Assembly: GCA_020744425.1 (NCBI GenBank)
Contig: JAGMUV010000028.1
Span: forward strand, 434,001-498,000
DNA length: 64,000 bases
Source: Dactylonectria macrodidyma
Lineage: Eukaryota; Ascomycota; Sordariomycetes; Hypocreales; Nectriaceae
Reading direction: 5' to 3'
Part shown: one piece after another, positions 35,571-45,823 of the stretch
Layout: every line of letters starts with the position of its first letter
Numbering within the stretch: position 1 is the stretch's first letter
Notes under the pieces: generated by a model
The model's database searches: none
Seen by the model: the letters and a program-made list of their open reading frames with translations, nothing else
What the model was told of the DNA's origin: nothing
Made by a program: the position numbers and the translations under genes

Positions 35571-36584
35571 ATGTTAGCACCAACATCATCCACCTCAACT
35601 TCCAGGAAGAACTATATAATCTCCACCTTCCCCTATAACCCCCTCCAAACCTCTGACTTCAACCCCCCCTCCTCCTGCAGTGGCATCTACCGCTTCACCG
35701 GCGGGTCCTACACCATCAACGCCATCCTTACCATTGGCAACGACCCACCATGCCTCCCCAAGAATTTCAGCGCTGCCAGCACCGCCTTCTACTCCCCCGG
35801 CACCGCCTGTCCGACGGACTACACGGCCCTACCCCAGTGCAGCCGCAGCGACGGCGTGCGCACCATTACCACCGTGACCTGCTGCCCCGTCCGCGGCGAC
35901 ATGACGTTGGCCTGCATCGAGGACACGCTCGTTCCTTAAGATCGATGGGCGTTGCAGTTCTGCACCTGGATGGCAGGCCCCGAGACTGTCGTGGATGTGA
36001 CGGTGTCAGAGTCCGCTGGCGCGTCTCCGACGACGACAGGTCTGACCATCCAGGGCTACGAGGGCGTAAATGCGTATGGCATTCGGTATGTGTACCAGTC
36101 GAGCGATCTCGAACAGGGGGGCACGACAGGGTCGACCTCCACCGGCGAAGCAGCGGGCCAGACCAGCGGTGCGGCCGACGAGTCAATGACGGTGAGCAAG
36201 GGGCTCTCAACGGGCGGCACGATTGCCGTGGCGGTCGTGGTTCCGGTGGTGGCAATCGCGGCGCTGGTGGGTTTGTTATTCTGTTGGAGGCGGCGCAAGC
36301 GTCGCAACGCCAGCGTGCAGCCTGACGCTGCAAAGTCAAGCGCATATGATGGGAGCACGAAGGCGACGGCGAATCCGCTGGAGTTGGCTGGCGCTGGCGA
36401 TGCGCAGGGCGGGTATAATCTGGATTACTACCAGAGCCCCAGGGTGCTGGTCGACCAGAACCAGCCCCAGGGTAGACACATGCAGTTTCAAACGCTTGAT
36501 CGCCCGGCTGAGCTGCCAGTGAGCATTGAGCTGACGGAGTTGCCAGCTAAGGATGTGAGCAGGATAGAGGGTGAGATAGGGTAA
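35571..36584 (+). pseudogene. Single-pass membrane protein gene with one in-frame TAA
   Basis: A good ATG context (ATCAAAATG) opens a frame of 338 codons with one internal stop, TAA at 35,937-35,939; both halves are in the same frame. The ectodomain has a tract YSPGTACPTDY and paired Cys (TVTCCPVRGD, QFCTWMAG). A Ser/Thr-rich stretch, a membrane helix (GGTIAVAVVVPVVAIAALVG) and the basic stop-transfer CWRRRKRR follow, then a cytoplasmic tail. The layout matches its neighbour at 38,527-39,644, so the two are probably diverged paralogues. The TAA is either a nonsense mutation or hidden by a cryptic intron ending at CAG 35,957. Such proteins may be surface sensors; that is inference. Confidence 0.65.
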
Positions 36585-36711
36585 AATGAAGTAACAGACA
36601 GATTCAGCTGAGACTTATTGTCAAACACGCCGCTACGGCAAAAGGGAATGATCACTCCTTTTGCCGGCAGCGCAATTATGGTCCATATCTCCGTCTGACA
36701 CTTATATACAG

Positions 36712-37665
36712 TAAAATACTACGCCACCCCTTGCACTTTAGAGCGGTGGTGCAAGGGGTACAATCAGCCGAAGGCTAAGAGTCCGCGGGCCAAGCAATTA
36801 TCTACAACCATTACATTATTTACGCACTGAAGCAATATTGTAACATTTGTTCTTATCGCGAGCAGAATCACCTAGAATTATGCAGAACCGTGGTCTGTCT
36901 TATAGGGATTCCGTGTAAGAATCTGTTATCTCCGAAGCTCCTAATCCCTTATCTTCATCTTCATGCCATCTGGGGGAGACGCGTAAATCAGGTGATTGCG
37001 ATCAAATAGGGTATCTAATATCAAGCCCTCAAGCGATTTCACACAAGAAACAGCTACGTAGCTTAACCCAGTCTGGAAATCCCGGCAGGAGAGATCAGTA
37101 ATGATCATATCTTCTATAATGCTTTATGAATTATGAACAGTAATAGCGTAGTATACGATCAGGGGGAACTGGGTGCGAGTGCAGAGAGTGATTCTGATGA
37201 GGAAGTCCCTCTCTACGGGGAGAATTAGGACAATCTTCTTGCTATTAGGGGTGGTTAGGAACACCGGTCTGCTGTACTTGTCAAACTCTATTATGATAAC
37301 GTAGGGAGGGTCCTGGATGGGTTCAGCCCCGGGTGCCTAGCCGATGTTATAAACTGTACCGCGAGCGCCATTGCAGAGGCCAACGGGCTGCCAAAGGCTA
37401 GATGTCAGCATCAGACGGGCGCCAATGCATATAGGGATCTGCTTCGCAAGGTTGCCCGCCTTGTCGTCAGGGGCAGTAGCCGCGCTAGGGCTGACGTTCT
37501 TAGCCGTAACCTGGATGACCGGCCGGCTGAGGCGGTCGAGGTGATAGTAGTTATATTCGTTCACCCTATCTTTAGTAGCGTATACTCGCAAAGCGTTGAC
37601 AAATCTCGCGACCTCCCGATCGTCTAGCTTTGCCTGTACGCGGCTGGAAAGGAGCTTCCAGGACT
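36712..37665 (-). pseudogene. Helitron helicase C-terminal remnant, copy B
   Basis: The minus strand gives AKLDDREVARFVNALRVYA, RLMLTSSLWQPVGLCNGA and GTVYNIG, then the helicase C-terminus down to about 36,960 with few stops. It aligns with copy A (1,718-2,645) along its whole length and ends at the same point (TAAAATACTAC at 36,712). The subterminal hairpin is at 36,727-36,758. This copy is less mutated than copy A. At about 37,665 it joins the tail of an unrelated host gene fragment in one continuous reading frame. Confidence 0.87.
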
Positions 37666-38480
37666 TCTGGTACAAGGGACGAATGACATTTAGGCTGTCC
37701 AGGATCACCTTGTTTGCAATTACGCGGCATAGGCGTTGATAGTTCCGTGCCCACATCAACCACTTTGGATCAAGACTCTCACCAGCGCTTCCAGATCCCA
37801 GTTGGTCCGACTGAAGTGAGGGGAGGCTGGTATTCCATGACACTAGCCGTTGATTAATAACAGAAGCCTTGGCTATAAGGTCCATTGGTTCCCGGCTCTT
37901 TGGCTCTGTCTGTAGAGATTCACGAGGTCTACTAGCATCGTGAAGAGCTCTATTGCTGCTATCCCATGTGTAGGTTCGGGCATGACGCAGCATTGCACTA
38001 ACTGAAAAAGAACATTGGGAACGGTTTCGTTACTGATCAAGCAAGCTAAGACCTTCAAATATGAATAGAGATTAGATACAGTCTTATGAACGATGGAGTC
38101 GCCCACTTACTGCCGTATAGCAAAACTTCAAAAGGCCGCCTACTTGGGTACAGGCCCCTCCTGTGGCGACAGACAAAGATCTAAGAAGTGCAGTGGCCCC
38201 ATGTATGTGCGGTAGCCAAAGGTAGGCACCAGAAGGCGCATCACAAGCCATCATCTAAAGGTCCAGTCCAGTGAGCGTCTGTCTTGCTAGTGTATGAGAC
38301 GAGACGAGATGTAGAAGTACCTCAAACATGGCCAAAGTGAAATACGCAGCAACCGTGGGCTCATTGACGGACCTTTGGGGATCAAGAATGTCCCGTGCTC
38401 CACGTTCGCAGGAATCGGTCTTTGTGTGTGCACTTATGACCATATCCTTGCCATCACATCCTTCTGTCTCGCCCAAAACG
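37666..38480 (-). pseudogene. Host gene fragment fused to Helitron copy B (possibly fungal transcription factor C-terminal region)
   Basis: Next to the Helitron helicase the minus strand carries PMDLIAKASVINQRLVSWN, KWLMWARNYQRLCRVIANK and VILDSLNVIRPLYQ. It then enters helicase sequence at KSWKLLSSRVQ without a break. Higher up, in another frame, are THGIAAIELFTMLVDLVNLY and TVAAYFTLAMFEVLLHLVSS. The helical, Trp- and Leu-rich style resembles the C-terminal regions of fungal Zn-cluster transcription factors. That is a guess: no zinc cluster is present. At least one frameshift (near 37,900) shows it is not an intact gene. Confidence 0.5.
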
Positions 38481-38526
38481 CATATGCTGCTGAGTTTTCC
38501 AAAGAAAAAAAAACGCTTGAAGTGCC

Positions 38527-39644
38527 TTATACCTTGGGTGGTGGGGGTTGGGCGACAGACGAGTCCAGCTCTGCAGGCCTTGTTGGAAGCTCATATCGCG
38601 CCCAAGTCCCATCACTGAAACCCTCCATCTCCGCTCTTACATTCGCTTGGCCTTGATCTTGATTCGGAGCTTGGCAGCTAGTTCTTCCACCCCGTCTCCT
38701 CCCAAAAATGTACAATGCTGCGGCTAAAAGTGTGACGCTCGAAATTGCTGCGATGACAATTCCTGCTATCGCCCCACCGGACAATGAGGCCGGTGAAGTA
38801 TCCGCTGTCGCTGACTGAGACTCACCAGTAACGGTAGTGGCCGAGGTTGTCTCTGAGGTTGTCTCTGAGGTTGTCTGCGAGGCGTCTGGACCCGTCCGGA
38901 CTTGAATCGGATATGCGATAACGCACGGACCGGTGGTGGTATTGGCAGGCCACAGGTAGGAGGTGATGGACGTCTGCTCAAACACACCTCTCATCACTGT
39001 GATATCCGCAGGCGTCGTAAGCCAACTGAAGCAAGCACCGAAGACCATTCCTGGCGTTGTGACGGGACAATCATAGTCTAATATAGTCAGAATATCCTAC
39101 AACTGCCATTTCTGGACTGTCGTGTCTTACTAGTCGGGCAACAGAATCTTATTGTTTCATTTGGCGCAGAGCTCAAAGCCGTTGGCGACGGCGGCGGGTT
39201 GCAGGACCTATATCCACCTGGGCAGATCCCAGGTGAGTAATAGCTTGTCATCCAAGCAAAATCCTCTGTGTAAAAGTTTCCGCTCGGGCAGCAGGTCTCG
39301 AGTGCACACCCTTGCGTTACGAATGAAATTCCCCAGCCTAATCCGAATGTCTGGAAATTATAGTAGTTGGATATGCACTCATCAGGAAATGTCGCTTGAG
39401 TAATCAAAGGTCCCAAGTTTTTCGAGGTCGTGATCTCCGGGACAGGGAAGGAATCGTTGTAGCCACATCTCAGAAAACCACGTTTAAGTATATCGGGCGG
39501 CTGGTTGAGTGACGTGGGAATCGAAGTGATGTCCCTATTTTCTAGGGTTGCAGACTGATCACTGACTGTCGAGACTGGGCCGTCCCAGCTAATGCCAGAG
39601 ACCGTCTGTGAGCAGAGAAAAGTAACCAGTGGAAAGAGCCTCAT
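38527..39644 (-). CDS. Single-pass membrane protein with Cys-rich ectodomain
   Basis: Two minus-strand exons (39,131-39,644 and 38,527-39,077; 53-bp GT-AG intron) give 354 aa. I chose the ATG at 39,644 because it starts a signal peptide (MRLFPLVTFLCSQTVSG); an ATG 51 bp upstream is in frame too. The ectodomain has FLRCGYNDSFPVPEI, GCALETCCPSGNFYTEDF, YYSPGICPGGYRSC and CCPTNYDCP. A Thr/Ser-rich stem (TTSETTSETTSATTV), one membrane helix (GGAIAGIVIAAISSVTLLAA) and a GRRRGGR stop-transfer lead to a proline-rich tail. It is probably a paralogue of the gene at 35,571. No family name is assignable; the architecture recalls fungal wall-stress sensors. Confidence 0.8.
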
Positions 39645-40988
39645 TTCGAACCCTAAAAACGTCAATGGTTGAAAGAAGTGAGAAACTATGTGCATGAGCT
39701 TGTTAAGAAGGGCCAGACTTCTGGTAGAGCAAGAGATTTCTCCTACCAGAAGATTGAAGTGTTTGACGACTCGTCTGTTGAATTAGGTGGCATGGATCAT
39801 GCATCCTGGGGTAAATGACGAAAATGAGGATTGAAGAATGATCGCCTAATCCGGTGGCCCGAGGTGGTTTCAAGCAAATCAGCGGACCAGGTGGATATGG
39901 CAATTCACAGCGGATTACCTTTACAACGCTTCTACTCTCCTGGGAAAGGAATCAGCTCTTAAGGTCACTTCAGAAACTGCTGGGCTGTGTTTGTGTTCTC
40001 TGGGAAGAGTGCTTATTTGACGTAGTTGCACTCAGGGCTGAAATTAAGTTTGTAGAAATCCGGCCACCAGGGTGGTGTACGGCAAGCTCCAGCAAATCAT
40101 GGTCAAGGTGGTGAACGATCATCATAATCCACTGCCACGGAGCCTTACACTAATAGTTCATTGGTTGGGAACATCCGTACATATAAGCCTCTAGAATTCA
40201 CCACAGTGTCTTTAGCCCACCTCCAAGCTGAATGAGGTAAGTAAGATTACATATGCTTGCAGTTACGCCCTCTCAACCCTGCGGTCTGCTAGCTTCCTTT
40301 GCATGATTGGCCAGAGATAAGCAGCTGACCATGGCGCATTGTCTTTGGAACTACTCCGTAATAGGGCGGACCAAATTGTCCCGAGTGGGGCTCTTACTCA
40401 GGCGTGCTACGGAACAGGATGCTGTCAATGCTGAATCACAGGTCCCAGAGTGGTAACCTGACATGCAAGTCAGCGACAAGTGTCTGCCGCTGTTACTACG
40501 GGGAAAAGGCAATATATGTATTAGAACGATGTTGTAGACTATTGAAGAAGGAAAAGCAGTGAAACTGAGCGCAGGCAAGACCGTGAACGGCCGACGCAGC
40601 CAATTTAAGTGTACTGCGAACCACTAGAAGTGTGTTCACACTAGTCCCAAAAAGTCTCGAGCAGGGGTGGCGCTCAGCAAGTTTCCGTCCTTGCCATGTA
40701 CCCCGCCAGGCCACGTCTCACCAATCCATTTACCACTGCTCCTACTGCTAACCAGAATATCGGGTGTCAAAATGCTCGTCGGAATCCAGCGCAACGATAG
40801 GTTTCCCTCAAACTCACAGCTAGAAAATGGTTCTACGGTTTCGTCTGTTTGAGGCGTTACTGCTTTGGAGAATCCCCAACTCGCAGAGTAAGACTCGACA
40901 AATTATATGAAAGAGGAAAAACTTTGCCTGGATAAATCCTACAAAGTCTTGTATGGCGTTAAAGCTCACCAGATCCCGTCAAAGGGCG
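39645..40988. other. Gene-free stretch between two minus-strand genes
   Basis: I see no gene, transposon or clear repeat. Confidence 0.5.
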
Positions 40989-42488
40989 TTACAATTTCAT
41001 CCCTCCCGCAATCGTGTCTATGACCATCTCTCTGAACGCGGCGGACAACACAGCCCTATTCTCTTCATCATCAACAACCCCAAAGTCACCCCTCAAGCAT
41101 CTTTCAACCGACATTGCATATGCGTCTCCCATCCTACTCGGTAGGCCCGCCCTGGCCGTTTCGACCAAAGCCTGTTTTATCATGTCTGGAGGCAGCAGGC
41201 GCCCCTTGAATGCAGCCTTGTCCATTTGTTTTTTGAAAATGCAATTGACGGTTTCCGACATTCCTATCTCCAGCAATACGACCCCGAGTGCATAGATGTC
41301 GTGTTCCACTTTGAACGGGGTTTCAGGATACCCTTGGTGGACAGGGTGTCGGTAGTAGTTGGGCTCGACTTCAGTGTCAGCTGCTAAGTCAGTCCCTCCG
41401 GTAATGGGACGCGAAAAGCCCCAGCTGGTGATATATGGCACAAAGCGCGGATTCATTGAGGAGGATGACGGTCCCGCGGGAGGGAAGATGATAATCCCAC
41501 GACTCCAAATATTTTTGTGGACCCAGCCAGAACCATGAATGTTGAGAAGAGTGAGGCATAGGGCGTGAGCCAGAAAGAATCGGTTTCCTAGAGAAGGCTT
41601 GGTTGGAGCTTGTTGGGCCTGCGGATCAACATTGTTGATCCAGTCGTGAAGGGTCATGATCCTAGACCTCGTTTGCGAAGGCCTTAGTCGAGGAAGCTGA
41701 TAAATGAATATGGTTTGATGCTGCTCTGGTTGATCGATGTATCCTAGGCACCGTAGCGTGTAAATGGCAAGCTGGTTAGGTAAGGCCGCCAGGTCGTCAT
41801 CTCGTACATCAGTGAAGGAAGTTGTGTGAAGGAGCCAGGCCAGATTCCTGATAGGCTCTTTCAACTTGTCCAGCTCCGGCAATCTGAAATGGGCCGCTCG
41901 TACAAGCTCTCTGCTGTACGAGCGATATTCAAGCATTACTTCCTCGACATGGCACCAGTCGTCCTCATATTTCGCCAACCTCATGTCTGAGCCATGTACT
42001 AACTCAGAAACCGCGACAATGTAACCAGAAAGTCCACTCGCTATATTCAGCCAGTGTTGTCAACATCCTCTCCTTATGTAACAGTGCCCAGTCAACAGTC
42101 CTTTTGGGATCCTTCACTTTGAGCTTGACGCACTCACTGAAGGAGATCAATTCCCGGCTCTCATCCGAGGATGACTTATTCTCAGCGTCCAACAGTCCGT
42201 GCTTCGCAGCCAGCATGCCATACTCGATTAGCGTCTTCCGAAGTGCCATGAGAATGATATGGACATCGCGTTTTAGGTTGACATGGAGGTAATTATTATG
42301 CATAATGGCCTCTTTTTCGAAGAACATGTCTTTGAAGGAGCCCAGGAAAGGAATTCATGTTCTAGTTTGTCTTGGATCTCGCGCTTAGTGGAGTCGTATG
42401 CATTGATATCCGCGATGACTCCTCGAATAAATATCGTAATGTTGTAGATTTCCGTCATCACAGTTACGGTTGTGCCGAAGATATCCAT
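40989..42488 (-). pseudogene. HeLo-like/pseudokinase gene broken by frameshifts
   Basis: The ATG at 42,488 starts an N-terminal helical region (MDIFGTTVTVMTEIYNITIF) resembling HeLo-like domains of fungal incompatibility proteins. The frame then shifts near 42,345 (from LEHEF to FLGSFKDMFFEKE) and again near 42,010 (from SEWTFWL to VSELVHGSDMRLAK). The last 331 codons form a kinase-like domain with HGSGWVHKN in place of HRD and TSWGFSRP in place of DFG. These are followed by EPNYYRHPVHQG and DIYALGVVLLEIGMSE. Missing catalytic Asp residues mean a pseudokinase even if intact. No intron signals explain the shifts. Fungal HeLo-kinase proteins are linked to regulated cell death; a role here is inference. 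Confidence 0.7.
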
Positions 42489-43100
42489 GATAGCAAAACT
42501 CGCTGTGGACAAAGATCGAATACCTAAACACCAGAAGATTGAGAAGGTTGAATTGATATCCTCCCAAAGGTGGCGGGACTCGGAAATATATGGAATACCA
42601 AGACAGTGGGGCGACAATATCCGAACAGGGTGACGCAACATGGGAACCCACAGTGTGTTAGATCGGCACATGCGTACGGTTTAGGTACTCCAGGAAAGGC
42701 GGGGGTCTAGCTACAACGATAAAAACTGCGGGCAGGATTGGGCAGAAACAACACACAACGAGCACAAGAATAACTAATTATCTCCGTCATACAAGCTTTG
42801 TGACTAACCGACGACAAACTTAAGACAGGATACGGTCCATCTAATAAAGCAGTCACACAAACCTCTGAACCCTAAGGCAAGCTGAAATAACAATATGCAG
42901 AAGGGCCTATTTTCCTCTCAGACTGTTGGAGATCACAAGTGTGAGGCGACCAAGTCGGTGGCAAAGTGTGGAAGAAGGAGGAACATTCTACAAGAGATCG
43001 TGCCTGTATATAAACAGTGGTTCACCTACTGCACTTTTAGCATGAATTAAGCAATCTGAATCTTCTCATTTCAACACACCATGCCAACCCAGGCGGCATC
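42489..43100 (+). promoter_or_regulatory. Intergenic region with TATA box for the SnoaL-like ORF
   Basis: CTGTATATAAACAG at about 43,004-43,017 is a good TATA element 85-95 bp before the ATG at 43,101. An out-of-frame ATG at 43,081 gives a 6-codon upstream ORF. Nothing else is seen. Confidence 0.45.
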
Positions 43101-43412
43101 ATGAAGGGGCACCATGAACATGTGGCCGCATGGTACGCACATACTACGTGGTGCGAGTCCATTCAGATTCAGTCGCACGTGGTCACATCCAGAGGGAATC
43201 CTATCCGGTTCAATTTGTCCAATAAGTATCTCTTCAGGGGCATTAGAACGGAGTTAACAATAGACTCCGAGATTCGGATCCATGTCGACAAAGATGGCAA
43301 AGTCGAGAGGCTGGAAGATCGCTGGGTCACGGTTACGAACGAGGGGGGACGACCAGCTCAAAGCCTCCAGGGACAGGGCGCTTGGGGTATACTTGGGCTT
43401 GGATACGCATGA
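43101..43412 (+). CDS. Small SnoaL/NTF2-like protein fragment
   Basis: A 103-codon plus-strand ORF contains GIRTELTIDSEIRIHVDKDG and KVERLEDRWV, a pattern common in fungal SnoaL-like proteins. In those, a beta-strand pair is followed by 'DG-K-hxDRW'. The family's N-terminal helix and its usual C-terminal Trp/Arg-rich segment are not seen. The ORF may therefore be one exon of a larger gene or a truncated copy. The TATA box upstream suggests it is transcribed. Function is unknown. Confidence 0.4.
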   Translation: MKGHHEHVAAWYAHTTWCESIQIQSHVVTSRGNPIRFNLSNKYLFRGIRTELTIDSEIRIHVDKDGKVERLEDRWVTVTNEGGRPAQSLQGQGAWGILGLGYA

Positions 43413-43752
43413 GTGAGTGGTACTGGCGGGCTGTCTGTACTAGCACTTACTGGTGGGCTTCCTGGGTAAGTCAATCCTGGCTTCATCCCTCTTACAAAGG
43501 GGCTCCAACTTCAGTTCATTACTAATACGGAGGCAGCCATTGAGGCGGGCGACTGGATTCCTGGCTATTGAATGCACTAGAGCCGTGAAGGATGTTGAAG
43601 ATTGGGAGTTTGAACCAAAGAGCGAGCATAAAAAGAATGTCTAATGGGAACGAGAAGACTGTATGATCATGAATTTCAAGTCAAGCCGACAAGATATTCA
43701 GTTTCGTGGAAGAATCTTATGCTCTGAGGGATTGCGGGGAATTGTTACATAT

Positions 43753-43870
43753 GCTACGACGGGCCGCTGCGAGGCAACGCTCGAGAGCCATATCCATTCA
43801 GTTCACCCGGTGACCTTCTCGCCCGATATCCAGCGTCTCGCATCGGCGTCAGTAGACTCCGACATCAAAG
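43753..43870 (+). pseudogene. Scar of one WD40 repeat from an NWD-type NLR gene
   Basis: The plus strand reads TTGRCEATLESHIHSVHPVT followed by FSPDIQRLASASVDSDIK. This is one 42-residue WD40 unit almost in phase with those of the NLR at 53,436-57,155. The DNA keeps blocks identical to that gene (CTTCTCGCCCGAT, CAGCGTCTCGCATCGGCGTC). No other WD repeat or NACHT sequence lies beside it, so it is a leftover of another NLR copy or a gene-conversion patch. Confidence 0.85.
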
Positions 43871-44120
43871 ATCTCGCCCCGCCTGAATTTGCTTGTTTGC
43901 TTCCACCAGGTGATCAAAGGGCAACTCCAACTGGATTTTGGGCTCGGATGCTTGTGATACCGATCCTTTATTCACAACTTCTCGAGTGCAATTCAACCGT
44001 GACGCAAAGGCGCAACCGAATGGATCCCTACTTTATCTCCTGGGCCAACACCTTTTCCGATCCCCTCACCAGTTCTGGCGATCCGTTCCCACGCATAGGC
44101 ACAACAGTCAGCATTATCTT

Positions 44121-44150
44121 TCCGATTTGTTCCGATTTGTTCCGATTTGG
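44121..44150. repeat. TCCGATTTGT tandem, three units
   Basis: Three perfect or near-perfect 10-bp units in a row. Confidence 0.9.
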
Positions 44151-44259
44151 CCATTCATCATGGACTACGCGGGCATACCCTGTAGCTTTCGGCGGCGCCT
44201 TCCTTATTTCTTAACATCCGTCGCGTTATAGGGCTTCTCGCCCGCCTTGTTTTACTTCC

Positions 44260-44351
44260 TGTTGGATTCACCAGCTGCGCCATTTTGGGCAAAAGTTTAG
44301 GGTACCCCGCTTATTATTACAGCTTGGAATTATCCAGTATATAACCCAACA
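44260..44351. mobile_element. 92-bp TG..CA mini-element, copy 2, with 5-bp target duplication
   Basis: This is the inverted copy of 34,330-34,421 and is nearly identical. It is flanked by CTTCC at 44,255-44,259 and CTTCC at 44,352-44,356. Two copies with different perfect 5-bp duplications show that these are independent insertions with exact 92-bp boundaries. Confidence 0.9.
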
Positions 44352-44478
44352 CTTCCCATAAGGATTCATACGCACTCTAGACATTGCTAGCATCATCTAA
44401 AGAAATATCTGCCGGGACGGTCGAAAGCGGCTTAAACCGGAAAGTTGAACTTAGGTTCTTTCTGGTACCTCTCATCTC

Positions 44479-45177
44479 TCAAGTCGCAGGGCGCCAGTAT
44501 TTATCTCCCGACAGAACTTTTACTAACTCCTCCGCCGTCAAATGATCTGCCGTTGTTTCCATCCTATGCACCCATACACACCTTCCCTCTCTAAAAATCC
44601 ACTCACCACCATTCTGCCAAAAGTCCCCACCTTTGAAGGCACCATATCCGCTCTTAACCATTTGTTTCACGCTTCTTATGATAAGACTGAGTAAGGACTG
44701 TTTCACATATGACGGTCTTCTGGAGATAGTCAAGGATTTTTTCATCTGGAGCCTTTCATATATGCGGCCAGTAGGATCCGTGAATATTGGGAGCTCGCAG
44801 GATGTTTCTGCAGCATAAGGGAGGATACGGGACGGGTCGCCGCAACCGACGATGATGAGTCTAGACGGCCCAATGGCCAGAGTAGAGAGGATTGTCGGTG
44901 TAAGATATAGCGCTATGGAACGGATATAATCTTGATCACAGGAGCAGAAGAAGTGGCGAACTAGATTATTGACTGTTAATCGCGCTTCTCAAACATCGAG
45001 GACTCTCGTAAAGGACTTACTGAATATCACGACAACGTTGAGAACACCATCTCTTGCAGCGACTAGTTTACCAAATGGACTAGATTTGCCGTCGAAAGAG
45101 AGTACGGGAAAGTTATAAATGTCAGAGATAACCTCTTCATCGGGAATAGGAGATGTAGGAATGCACGGATTTGGCAT
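44479..45177 (-). CDS. Peroxiredoxin-like (AhpC/TSA, PRXL2-type) protein
   Basis: Two minus-strand exons (45,021-45,177 and 44,479-44,960; 60-bp intron) give 212 aa. The thioredoxin-fold signs are FGKLVAARDGVLNVVVIF, then RHFFCSCDQDYIRS with the active-site Cys pair, PSRLIIVGCGDPSRI, CELPIFTDPTGRIYERL, and the C-terminal GGDFWQNGGEWIF and REGRCVWVHRMETTADH. These match the fungal 'alkyl hydroperoxide reductase/TSA' family related to PRXL2/AAED1. It is likely a thiol redox protein of unknown substrate. The Cys motif is C-S-C rather than the usual CxxC, so activity is uncertain. The frame is intact. Confidence 0.82.
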
Positions 45178-45823
45178 AATGAGGACAAAAAAGAATCAAC
45201 CATTAAAGATGCCGAAAGTTGTTAGCAAGGGCTGGGCATAATCGAATTAAAATAGTCGGCTGATTAAAAACGCCACTAAGCAATGCAATGAGGGGGTTAT
45301 GACGGCATGTCAATATTGTGCATGTGATAAAAGTAACCCTTCCGTCAGATGATGCAACTGTCAGGAGATCGGACACACAACCCTCTAAAAAGCACAAATC
45401 GCCACAAGCATCCCTTCATATCTGTTAGCTAGATTTTGGATTAGCCAGCAGGGATACCCTTGGTCGATCTTAGACCAAACCGGAGGGTCCGGAAAATTGC
45501 CTCCGTAGTCGAGAACGCATTCCAGTGGGGTAAAGCTTTTTTAGTTGCATGATGGTAGTGTGGGCGATCGGCCTGGAGTAGCAGCTAGGACTTAATCCTA
45601 TGGTAAGTTTTAATCTCCATCTCCCAGCCCGTTATTTTCCTGGCTGCCTTGGAGGGTGCTACTACGTTTTCTTTCTCGTAGATCCGACAATACCAGTTAA
45701 CATCATAGAAGCCATCCCAATACCGCCTAACGCAACATTCACAGCCCTCGAGGCGGTTCTCTTGGGACCATTCGTACGGGTCTATTTCACTGCGTCGTAC
45801 AAACCGCTGTCCGACATTTGATA
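45178..45823. other. Intergenic region between divergent genes
   Basis: It separates the peroxiredoxin-like gene (minus) from the DUF7704 gene (plus). A 73-codon open stretch at 45,600-45,821 has no family signature and I do not call it. Confidence 0.5.

Noticed and set aside
45600..45821. 73-codon ORF before the DUF7704 gene
   Set aside because: No family match, and its ATG is immediately followed by a splice-donor-like GTAAGT. It ends at the start of the DUF7704 gene and is more likely leader.
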